Shown: positions 12,956 to 19,766 of the stretch, piece by piece
Layout: each line of letters starts with the position of its first letter
How positions within the stretch are numbered: position 1 is the first letter of the stretch
Source: a virus
Virus record (IMG/VR): IMGVR_UViG_3300009156_000083
Coordinates: 1-24,513 of that record
Strand: one strand, 5' to 3'
Length of the DNA: 24,513 bases
Program-made: the position numbers and the translations under genes
The notes under the pieces: generated by a model
What the model saw: the letters and a program-made list of their open reading frames with translations, nothing else
Databases searched by the model: none
What the model was told of the DNA's origin: nothing

Positions 12956-13975
12956 ATGCCATCCGCACCCACTCCCGCCGCACCGACCACTCCCGCCCCC
13001 GCACCAGCCTCCGAGAGCGCGGCGATCTCGGGAGCGCAGCCGACCTCGTCGAAGCGCTCTGCCCTTGCCGACAGCCTCGTCGGGATCGAGCCGGACGACG
13101 ACTCCACACCGGAGCAGCCCGCAGCCCCGACGTTCACCCCCGATCCCCCGACCACGCCACCGCCGACGGAGCCGACCACGCCCGCGGGGCAGAGCAAGCT
13201 GCAGACCCTGCAAGCGAAGCTGCTCAAGGACCGACAGGACCGTGAAGCGAAGCGTGCCGCCGACGAGCAGTCGAAGCACCTCGCCGGCCTGCAGAAGCAG
13301 CTCGACGAGTCGCGGCAGAAGCCGTCGATGGACCAGTTCGTGGCCGAGTACAGCCGCGCACCGGTGGCGACGCTGAAGAAGTACGGCATCGACGCGCGCA
13401 AGCACCTCGCGATGCTCACCGACGATGCGCTCGCGCCCGGCTCGCTCGAGGCCCAGGCGATCGCGCAGGACGCCAAGAGCGACGGGCAACGTGCGCTCGA
13501 GCGCGTCGAGCAGATGGAGCGCCAGCAGCAGGCGCGCGACGAGGCAGCGGCCGGTCACCGCACTAACCTCGACTTCCTGAACGTCACGAGCGACGCAGCC
13601 AAGTACCCGCGGCTGGCGGCGCTCGACAACGACACGCGGCTCGATCTCGCCATGGACGACTGGCGGAGGCTCGCCGCGCAAGGTCACCCGTACGACCGCG
13701 ACTTCCTCGCGGAGCTCGTCGAGGCGCGTCTCGACAAGCTCCACAGCAGCTGGGCACCGCCTGCCGCAGCGCCTCCACCGCCAACGCTTCCGGCCCCCAC
13801 CACTCCGTCGAGTCCGACGAGTGCATCCCCGCAGTCGCACGCCGCGACGAACAAACCGCCGAAGACGATCACGCCTGCGCTCGCGGGTGCTTCGTCCGGC
13901 ACCGCTCGTCGGCAAACGCCGAAGGAGCGGAGGGAAGCACTCGCCAACTCGCTCGTCGCCGTCGAGTCGGACTAA
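12956..13975 (+). CDS. Scaffolding protein candidate
   Basis: A 339-aa protein between portal and major capsid genes, the normal place for a scaffold that guides capsid assembly. Residues 1-80 are Pro/Thr/Ala-rich and disordered. Residues 80-200 are charged helices with coiled-coil character (QAKLLKDRQDREAKR, QKQLDES, ERVEQMERQQQARDE), 205-265 look more compact, and 268-310 are again Pro-rich. A short motif is shared by both ends: RSALADSLVGIE (34-45) and REALANSLVAVE (326-337). The ATG at 12956 is chosen; a GTG at 12950, overlapping the portal stop as GTGA, would add two residues and is equally possible. Scaffold identity is inferred. Confidence 0.65.
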   Translation: MPSAPTPAAPTTPAPAPASESAAISGAQPTSSKRSALADSLVGIEPDDDSTPEQPAAPTFTPDPPTTPPPTEPTTPAGQSKLQTLQAKLLKDRQDREAKRAADEQSKHLAGLQKQLDESRQKPSMDQFVAEYSRAPVATLKKYGIDARKHLAMLTDDALAPGSLEAQAIAQDAKSDGQRALERVEQMERQQQARDEAAAGHRTNLDFLNVTSDAAKYPRLAALDNDTRLDLAMDDWRRLAAQGHPYDRDFLAELVEARLDKLHSSWAPPAAAPPPPTLPAPTTPSSPTSASPQSHAATNKPPKTITPALAGASSGTARRQTPKERREALANSLVAVESD

Positions 13976-14015
13976 TCCGTCCTCGATGCGCTGACGGGCT
14001 CACGGAGTCCCAGTC

Positions 14016-15278
14016 ATGCCCAGCTACGCGACACTCAGCAACGTCGACAAGATCCTCAAGGAGTACACGGAAGGCACCGGCCGTGAAGAGCTCATGGCGG
14101 TGCAGGCGCCCACGTTGGCGCTGTTCAAGAAGGACACCGGCTACGGCGGCAAGGTGAAGCCGCTGCCGTTCGAGTACGCACCGATCGCCGGCATCTCGCC
14201 GTCGTTCCCGGCCGCGCAAGCCTCGAAGGAGGACGCGAGCGAGGACGCCTGGCAGATCACGACCGATGACATGTACGCGTTGTGGTCGCTCGATCACAAG
14301 GCGATGTGGATGACGCGCAACGACAAGCTCGCGTTCATCGAGCTCGTCGAGGCACGCGCGAAGTCGGCGATGATGGGCTTCCGCAAGGTCGTCGCCCAGG
14401 CGTCCTACGGCAACGGCTCGGGCTGGCTCGCCCAGATCACGGCCAACGACGGCGCCGGCACGCTCACGCTGTCGCCGAACGGGTCGATGCGGATCTTCGA
14501 CAAGGGCATGTACATCCAGCCCTCGCTGGTGAACACGGCCACCGGCGGCGCGGTGATCAACGACATCCAGCAGATCGCCACGGTCAACCGCAACACCCGC
14601 CAGATCACGGCGGTGTCGGGCAACTTCCCGATCGCCAACTACGCCGTGAACTCGTACGTGTTCCTGCGTGGCGGCTTCCAGCGCTACGTGAAGGGCATCA
14701 GCGCGTGGGTGCCGGACGCGACCCCGTCGGCGACCGCGTTCTTCGGCGTCAACCGGCTGCAGGACTCGCGGCTCTACGGGGTTTCGTACACGCCCACGGC
14801 CGACGACGCGAACGCGGAGGAGGGCCTCATCACGCTGGGCGAGAAGGTGCACGAGCAGGGCGGTGAATCCGACCTATTGCTCTGCCACCCGGCGTTCAAG
14901 ACGGCGGTTCGGAAGATCCTCGGCAACAAGGTCGAGTACGACAAGCTGTCGGGCACTCGCAGCGACGGCAGCACGGCCGAGATCTCGTTCCGCACGATCA
15001 AGATCGCGTTGGACAGCGGCGACGTCGACATGATCAGCGACTACAACTGCCCGCGGAACCGCGCGTACCTGCTCCAGAAGGACACGTGGACGTGGGTGTC
15101 GGCCGGCGAGATGCCGATGCGGCTCAAGTACGGCGACGACGACAAGAACTACGCCCGCCACGGCACCGAGAACGCGATGGAGGCTCGCCTGGGTGCGTAC
15201 TTCCAGCTCGCATGCACGTTCCCGGGTGCCAACGGCGTCATGCTCGTGCCCGACGAGTGGCTCGCGGCGGTGGCGTAG
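14016..15278 (+). CDS. Major capsid protein
   Basis: A 420-aa protein that forms the phage head shell. It follows the scaffold candidate and precedes the adaptor. Features typical of the HK97 fold include a short N-terminal arm, an extended loop region with DKLAFIELVEARAKSAMMGF (about 108-127), a run of beta-rich domains (GGAVINDIQQIATVNRNTRQ), and a C-terminal P-domain end with WVSAGEMPMRLKY and NGVMLVPDEWL. It has no N-terminal protease segment. The ATG at 14016-14018 has GGAG about 10 nt upstream. The call rests on size, position and style. Confidence 0.75.
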   Translation: MPSYATLSNVDKILKEYTEGTGREELMAVQAPTLALFKKDTGYGGKVKPLPFEYAPIAGISPSFPAAQASKEDASEDAWQITTDDMYALWSLDHKAMWMTRNDKLAFIELVEARAKSAMMGFRKVVAQASYGNGSGWLAQITANDGAGTLTLSPNGSMRIFDKGMYIQPSLVNTATGGAVINDIQQIATVNRNTRQITAVSGNFPIANYAVNSYVFLRGGFQRYVKGISAWVPDATPSATAFFGVNRLQDSRLYGVSYTPTADDANAEEGLITLGEKVHEQGGESDLLLCHPAFKTAVRKILGNKVEYDKLSGTRSDGSTAEISFRTIKIALDSGDVDMISDYNCPRNRAYLLQKDTWTWVSAGEMPMRLKYGDDDKNYARHGTENAMEARLGAYFQLACTFPGANGVMLVPDEWLAAVA

Positions 15279-15281
15279 CCC

Positions 15282-15482
15282 GTGGCCGGCCCGTTGCCAT
15301 CGACGATGCCGGCGGGAGCTGCCGCGCTTGGCGAACCGCCCGCGAAGTCCGACCAAGACGTCGCGGCGGTCGCCGATGCGCTGGAAATCGTGCTCGGCAA
15401 GCGCCCGACCGACGAGCAGGTGGAGGCGTTCTGCATCGCTGCTGCTCTCGGCGTCGAGAAGCACGCGGCCGGAGGGTACTGA
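15282..15482 (+). CDS. Unknown 66-aa protein between capsid and adaptor
   Basis: A 66-aa protein with a Pro/Ala-rich start (MAGPLPSTMPAGAAALGEPP) and a helical end (DVAAVADALEIVLGKRPTDE, then VEAFCIAAALGVEK). The start is GTG at 15282-15284, 3 nt after the capsid stop, without a strong ribosome-binding site, so it probably depends on coupled translation. The next gene begins 3 nt after its end. It may be a small head protein; nothing more is visible. Confidence 0.6.
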   Translation: MAGPLPSTMPAGAAALGEPPAKSDQDVAAVADALEIVLGKRPTDEQVEAFCIAAALGVEKHAAGGY

Positions 15483-15485
15483 GCC

Positions 15486-16190
15486 ATGCCGATCGTCCGG
15501 ACGCGCCTGCAGATCGAGAACCGTGCGCTCTACCTGGCGGATTCGATCCGCGACAGGAACATCAGCTCGGCCGACCTCCATGAGGCGGTGAACGACCTGA
15601 TTGGAGAGCTACACGGCATCGTCTCGGTGCGCGATCCGGACCGATTCATCGCGCTGGCGACACTCGCGACGACGTCGGGCACCCAGGCCTACGACCTCGA
15701 GGACGACTTCATGGCGATCCGTCGGGTCGACTGGGTGGACGGCGACAACCGGGTGCCGCTGCTCGAGGCGTCGCCGTTGCTCGAGATGGACTTCTCGCAG
15801 AACAGCAACTCGGGGAGCGGCGCCTGCCAGTACCGCGTGATGGGCTCGGGGCTCGACGGCTCCGGCGTGCAGCTCTACCTGACGCCCGATCCGGGCGACG
15901 AGACGTACGAGGTCTGGTACGTGACCGGACCGCCGACGATGGCGGCCGACGACGACGAGCTCGATGTCGTCGCGTCGTGGCACACGTTCATCACGCAAGG
16001 CCTAGCCGCGGAGATCTGCGAACGCCAGGAGCGCGACTCGACCACTCACCGCGCCGCGCAAGCAGTGGCGCGCAGGGACATCGAGACCCAGTCAGCAAGG
16101 CGCGACGCAGGTCGTGCGAGACGACCCATCGACGTTCGGTGGGGCACCACGAGCTTGCGGCGACGCGTGCCGCCTTGGCCGTCGACCTGA
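15486..16190 (+). CDS. Head-tail adaptor candidate
   Basis: A 234-aa protein directly after the capsid genes. Residues 1-50 are a helical start (TRLQIENRALYLADSIRDRN, AVNDLIGEL), 55-155 are beta-rich (SGTQAYDLEDDFMAIRRVDW, GVQLYLTPDPGDETYEVWYV), and 160-205 are helical and charged. This layout resembles short-tailed-phage adaptor proteins that bind under the portal. The C-terminus is very basic (RRRVPPWPST). The ATG at 15486-15488 has GGAGGG about 9 nt upstream. The role is inferred from order and shape. Confidence 0.6.
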   Translation: MPIVRTRLQIENRALYLADSIRDRNISSADLHEAVNDLIGELHGIVSVRDPDRFIALATLATTSGTQAYDLEDDFMAIRRVDWVDGDNRVPLLEASPLLEMDFSQNSNSGSGACQYRVMGSGLDGSGVQLYLTPDPGDETYEVWYVTGPPTMAADDDELDVVASWHTFITQGLAAEICERQERDSTTHRAAQAVARRDIETQSARRDAGRARRPIDVRWGTTSLRRRVPPWPST

Positions 16191-16198
16191 ACCCGCGC

Positions 16199-16218
16199 CC
16201 GGAGCGGTAACCGTCCGG
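16199..16218 (+). terminator. Stem-loop in the structural operon
   Basis: An inverted repeat, ccgga (16199-16203) with tccgg (16214-16218), and an inner cggt (16205-16208) with accg (16210-16213) and one bulged G. It lies 8 nt after the adaptor stop and just before the AGAAGAGG ribosome-binding site of the next gene. There is no following U run, so it may reduce transcription or protect the transcript rather than stop it. Confidence 0.3.
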
Positions 16219-16231
16219 AGAAGAGGCAATC

Positions 16232-16750
16232 ATGCTCATCGTTCGTCCCGGCAGCGCGTCTGCCAACGGCATCATCCTACGCGACGCTGTCAAAGGCGGA
16301 GCTCCGATGGTGGACCTCAACCGGATCTGGCGTGGCCGGATCACGCGAGCCCACCTCACCGCGGCTGCGACCACGCAGTCGCTCAACCTGCGCACGATCT
16401 TCGCGGGCACGAAGTACGCGATCCCCGATCACATCCTCGTCGGCGAGGTCACCCCGAGCTTGGAAGCAGTCCTCGCCGGCGGTGCGATCTCGGCGGCGGT
16501 GATCATCATCGGGGAGAACGACGTCGTGAACGACGACGACGGATACCTGACGTCCACCAACGTGTTCACCGGCGCGGCGCTCGGGTGGAAGGACACGCCC
16601 GCCGCGGCTCTGCGAGCGCCTCGCTACCGCGCCGCGTTCACGCCCCTCGTCGGGGTGACCACCACGACCGCCAACGTCAACGTGGCAACGACGTTCACGC
16701 TGGACGTCTGCTTCCGCTACTCGCTTCAGCCTTCACGCCGGGCGGCCTGA
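16232..16750 (+). CDS. Unknown virion-type 172-aa protein
   Basis: A 172-aa protein in the structural block. Its composition is beta-rich with many Thr, Ala and Val residues (LTAAATTQSLNLRTIFAG, ISAAVIIIGENDVVNDD, TTTTANVNVATTFTLDVCF), typical of head or tail accessory proteins. The ATG at 16232-16234 has AGAGG just upstream. No named family is recognised. It lies between the adaptor and two further small virion-type genes, so a decoration or tail-linked role is possible. Confidence 0.55.
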   Translation: MLIVRPGSASANGIILRDAVKGGAPMVDLNRIWRGRITRAHLTAAATTQSLNLRTIFAGTKYAIPDHILVGEVTPSLEAVLAGGAISAAVIIIGENDVVNDDDGYLTSTNVFTGAALGWKDTPAAALRAPRYRAAFTPLVGVTTTTANVNVATTFTLDVCFRYSLQPSRRAA

Positions 16751-16785
16751 CCGACCCGCTCAACTCTCACCACAGGAACAGCACC

Positions 16786-17280
16786 ATGAGCAACAGCATC
16801 GGTCTCGGGAACGAAATCAAGGTGGTCGGCACGACCGGCATCATCCGCTGGGCGCTGCGCTTCAGCGACGTCGACGGCGGCATCACGCTCGTGCGCTTCA
16901 ACAGCTCCGGCGTCGAGCAGGAGTCGGTGTTGACGATCGATTGGGCGACAGGGGCCGTCGATCTCAACGAGGACGTCTCGGGCGAGTACCGCACGATCGC
17001 GTCCGACGGCGCACTCACGCTGGCCACGAGCGACGTGAACGGCGTCATCCAGCTGGCAGCGTCTGCATCGGGCGCGAAGGCGGCCACGATGACCACGACC
17101 GGCATGAAGGCCGGCGATCGGATCTTCGTGTACCTGCTCGCGCGCTCGGGCGGCTCGTACACCCTCGCGGCATCCGGCCTCACGATCACGCTGGATGCGG
17201 CGGGCGAGGGCTGTGCTCTCGTGTTCGACGGCTCGGCCTGGCAGATCGCCGGCCTCACCGGTGGCGCGACGGCGGCGTAG
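16786..17280 (+). CDS. Unknown virion-type 164-aa protein
   Basis: A 164-aa, beta-rich protein (TTGIIRWALRFSDVDGGITL, YRTIASDGALTLATSDVNGV) ending in a segment common to phage decoration and fibre-type domains (GDRIFVYLLARSGGSYTLAA, then CALVFDGSAWQIAGLTGG). The ATG at 16786-16788 has AGGAA 8 nt upstream; the longer in-frame upstream reading is a shadow of other genes. The FDGSAWQIAG end is the type of motif that recurs in structural proteins of phages. The exact role is unknown. Confidence 0.6.
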   Translation: MSNSIGLGNEIKVVGTTGIIRWALRFSDVDGGITLVRFNSSGVEQESVLTIDWATGAVDLNEDVSGEYRTIASDGALTLATSDVNGVIQLAASASGAKAATMTTTGMKAGDRIFVYLLARSGGSYTLAASGLTITLDAAGEGCALVFDGSAWQIAGLTGGATAA

Positions 17281-17282
17281 CC

Positions 17283-17651
17283 ATGAGCACCACGACGACT
17301 ACGCAGTCCAGCCCGTCGACGGTGGGCAACGGAACGACAGAAACGGTCGCCACCATCTGCGCGCTGCCGTCGAGCGGAGACCTGGCACGAATCACCGTCA
17401 GCATCGTGTCGCGGCTCTCGGGGTCGGCGTCCGTCGCACGCGCGTATGCGGGGACGGGTGTCGTTGGCAACTCCGGCGGCACGGTGACCGTCAGCGGTCT
17501 GTCCGAGCAGAACAAGAGCGTGAACTCGCCGGCGTTCGGCGCGGTCAACCTGACATCCTCGGGGACCAACGTGGTCGCCGAGATCACGCACGCCGGCGGC
17601 GGCTCCAACACGATCGACCACGACGTCGTGGTGACCGTGGAGGTGCTCTAG
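17283..17651 (+). CDS. Unknown virion-type 122-aa protein
   Basis: A 122-aa beta-rich protein (ATICALPSSGDLARITVSIV, GGTVTVSGLSEQNKSVNSPA, DHDVVVTVEVL) that starts 2 nt after the previous stop, at ATG 17283-17285. It has no membrane segment and no recognised domain. Its Thr/Ser/Val-rich composition fits a small virion protein next to the fibre genes. A hairpin (17668-17688) lies between it and the next gene. Confidence 0.6.
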   Translation: MSTTTTTQSSPSTVGNGTTETVATICALPSSGDLARITVSIVSRLSGSASVARAYAGTGVVGNSGGTVTVSGLSEQNKSVNSPAFGAVNLTSSGTNVVAEITHAGGGSNTIDHDVVVTVEVL

Positions 17652-17667
17652 CTCTAACCCATCCACC

Positions 17668-17688
17668 GGGGAGCTAGGACGGCTCCCC
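17668..17688 (+). terminator. Stem-loop before the glycine-rich tail gene
   Basis: A perfect 7-bp inverted repeat, ggggagc (17668-17674) and gctcccc (17682-17688), with a 7-nt loop. It lies between the 122-aa gene and the glycine-rich gene, and is followed by no U run. Since the next gene has no obvious ribosome-binding site close to its ATG at 17699, the hairpin may affect its translation or transcript level. Confidence 0.35.
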
Positions 17689-17698
17689 TGACGCGTCC

Positions 17699-19369
17699 AT
17701 GCCCCGCCGCAAGCCCAAGGAAGTCACGGTGCCTCAGCAGGGGCCGGTGGAGCAGTTCCGCCAGCAGTTCGAGAAGTCACGCCGTGAAACGATCGGAGAG
17801 ATCGACGACCTGCAGGAGGTGGTCGACGGCCTGCCCGGAAGCGGAGGCGGAGCAGCGGTCGACGAGCCGTTCGTAACGCATGCCGCCGCGCCTCTGCTGA
17901 CCGCCTCGCGGCGCCTCGTCGACGGGGTGAATACGACGGTCAACACGACCACGCCGGGCGAGATCGCGATCGATGGGCCGGCAGCAGGAGCGCCGACCAA
18001 CGCCACCTACGTGACGATGTCGCTCAGCGCCTCGCTCTCGAACGAGCGCCGACTCGTCTCCGGCGTCGGCACGTTGGTCAACGACGGCGGAGCCAACGGG
18101 GACGTCTCCATCGACAGCACGCTCCTCGTCGAAGACCAGAGCGGAACGACTCCGATCGAGCCGTGCGTCACGCTGCGCTTCGATGACGCGGACGGCTTCG
18201 TCGTCACCAACCCGGGCGGCACTACGACAGCGCGCGTCGACCTCGCGAACGTCCCTCTGACGGTCCTGTCCGGGCTGACGGAGCGGATCCAGGACGAAGT
18301 CGGCGCGATGATCGTCGAGGGCACCGGGATCGACGTTGCCTACAACGACGGCGCCGGCACCGAGACGATCTCGTTCGATCCCAACGAGACCGCGTTCGTC
18401 GACATCCAAGAGTTCACGGCGGACGGGACCTGGAACACCCCCACGGCCTTCACTGCTCGCACTGTGCAGGTGGTGCTCTACGGGCCCGGTGGAGGCGGAG
18501 GCTCGGGCGTCGCCCAGAACACCGGCGGCGTCGCGAGCTCTGGTGGATGTGGAGGCGGCGGAGGTTGTCGCGTCGAGCGGTTCTATCTCGCCAGCGAGGT
18601 CGGGGCATCGGCTGCCGTCGTCGTCCCGGACGGCGGGCTCGGAGGTGGCGCAGTCGCGGCCCTTGGCGGCTCCGGAAACCCTGGTGTTCAGGCCGCGGAC
18701 ACGACTTTCGAAACCGGCACGCTGTTGCTCACCGCATACGGCGGAGGCGGAGGCTCGGGCGGGGTCGGGAACTCGTCGCGCGGCGGCGGCGGTGGTGGTG
18801 GCATTGGCGCGCGCGGAGGCACCGGCGCGGGATCGCCGGGCACCGGTGGGTGCAGCGTCGCGAACATGGATCTCACGCCATCCGGCGGAACCGGATCGCG
18901 CGGCGGCACGGGCACGGGCCCGACGAACGCCGTCGGCACCGAGTACGGCGGCAGCGGAGGCGGTGGGAACACCGGCACCACGACGAATCAAGACGGCGGC
19001 AGCTCGATCTTTGCTGGAGCGGGTGGAGCAGCGGGCGGCGGAGTCTCGTCCGTCCCCGCGGTCAACACCGGCGGCACGGGCGGGACGTACGGGCGCTGGG
19101 CTGTCGGTGGCGGAGCTGGACCGGGAACGAGCGGCGCTGCTCCGACGGCCGGAAGCACGGGCGCCGGCGGGAACATGCTTCATGGCGGCCAAGGCGGTGG
19201 CGGTGGCGGGTCCACGCTCACCGGCGGCGTCAACGGAGCGACCGGAGGCGTCGGCGGCACGCACGGTGGCGGCGGTGGAGGTGGAGGCGGAGGCCGCTCG
19301 GCGACCAGCGGCTCCGGAGCAGGCGGTCGAGGAGGAAGGGGTCACGCCTACGTGATCTCGTACGGGTGA
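17699..19369 (+). CDS. Glycine-rich tail/fibre protein
   Basis: A 556-aa protein. Residues 10-50 are a charged helix (VEQFRQQFEKSRRETIGE), 60-235 are beta-rich and repetitive (LVDGVNTTVNTTTPGEIAID, RRLVSGVGTLVNDGGANGDV), and from about 240 it becomes a glycine-rich domain opened by EFTADGTWNTPTAFTARTVQ and VVLYGPGGGGGSG. The FTADGTWNTP opening is typical of the glycine-rich domains found at the ends of phage tail fibres. The final 320 residues are dominated by glycine with Ser, Thr and Ala. No chaperone or receptor-binding tip is recognised. The ATG at 17699 lies after a hairpin. Confidence 0.7.
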   Translation: MPRRKPKEVTVPQQGPVEQFRQQFEKSRRETIGEIDDLQEVVDGLPGSGGGAAVDEPFVTHAAAPLLTASRRLVDGVNTTVNTTTPGEIAIDGPAAGAPTNATYVTMSLSASLSNERRLVSGVGTLVNDGGANGDVSIDSTLLVEDQSGTTPIEPCVTLRFDDADGFVVTNPGGTTTARVDLANVPLTVLSGLTERIQDEVGAMIVEGTGIDVAYNDGAGTETISFDPNETAFVDIQEFTADGTWNTPTAFTARTVQVVLYGPGGGGGSGVAQNTGGVASSGGCGGGGGCRVERFYLASEVGASAAVVVPDGGLGGGAVAALGGSGNPGVQAADTTFETGTLLLTAYGGGGGSGGVGNSSRGGGGGGGIGARGGTGAGSPGTGGCSVANMDLTPSGGTGSRGGTGTGPTNAVGTEYGGSGGGGNTGTTTNQDGGSSIFAGAGGAAGGGVSSVPAVNTGGTGGTYGRWAVGGGAGPGTSGAAPTAGSTGAGGNMLHGGQGGGGGGSTLTGGVNGATGGVGGTHGGGGGGGGGGRSATSGSGAGGRGGRGHAYVISYG

Positions 19370-19373
19370 AGCC

Positions 19374-19766
19374 ATGCCACTGCCAACGCAGACCATCGAG
19401 ATTCCCCTCTCTTCCGGCCTCGACCAGAAGACCGGCGAGCTCAAGCGCGCGCCGGGCACGTTGCTCCGCGCGATCAACGTGGAGACGGACAAGGTCGGGC
19501 GGATCAACAAGAGGCGCGGGTACCAGTACGTGAACACGTCGACGGCGACGGTCGCCACGTTCTCGAGCGACGTCGTGAACACGCGGCTCGCGATCTACCG
19601 CGACGAGCTCGTGATCTTCACCTACGACACCGTCATGGCGCTCGGCAGCCGCCAGAGCCAGCTCCGTGGCGAAGACGCCGTGGTGCATCGCGGCCCGTGC
19701 AACCGCGGCAACGGCAGTGAGACGCACATCTCCACCTCACGCACGACGGGAGACACTTTCCAGTGA
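19374..19766 (+). CDS. N-terminal part of tail stabilisation protein (split)
   Basis: A 130-aa product starting PLPTQTIEIPLSSGLDQKTG and then LLRAINVETDKVGRINKRRG (residues 30-49). In phages with a single large tail stabilisation protein (P22 gp10/T7 gp12 type), this is how the N-terminus looks: SGLD, a Pro and Leu segment, then an INKRRGY-like motif. Here the frame closes at 19766 and the rest of that protein follows in another frame, starting at 19763 with a 4-nt GTGA overlap. Residues 75-130 (ELVIFTYDTVMALGSRQSQL) continue the expected domain. Either the gene is split, or a -1 frameshift joins both parts. Confidence 0.65.
   Translation: MPLPTQTIEIPLSSGLDQKTGELKRAPGTLLRAINVETDKVGRINKRRGYQYVNTSTATVATFSSDVVNTRLAIYRDELVIFTYDTVMALGSRQSQLRGEDAVVHRGPCNRGNGSETHISTSRTTGDTFQ

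Noticed and set aside
17777-19582. 601-aa open frame on the minus strand
   Set aside because: It is antisense to the glycine-rich tail gene, which has a recognised domain opening; the shadow is Arg/Ala/Ser-rich.
19756-19763. Canonical -1 frameshift heptamer at the tail gene junction
   Set aside because: The bases CTTTCCAG do not form X-XXY-YYZ in the first frame, so a programmed frameshift is not claimed, only left open.
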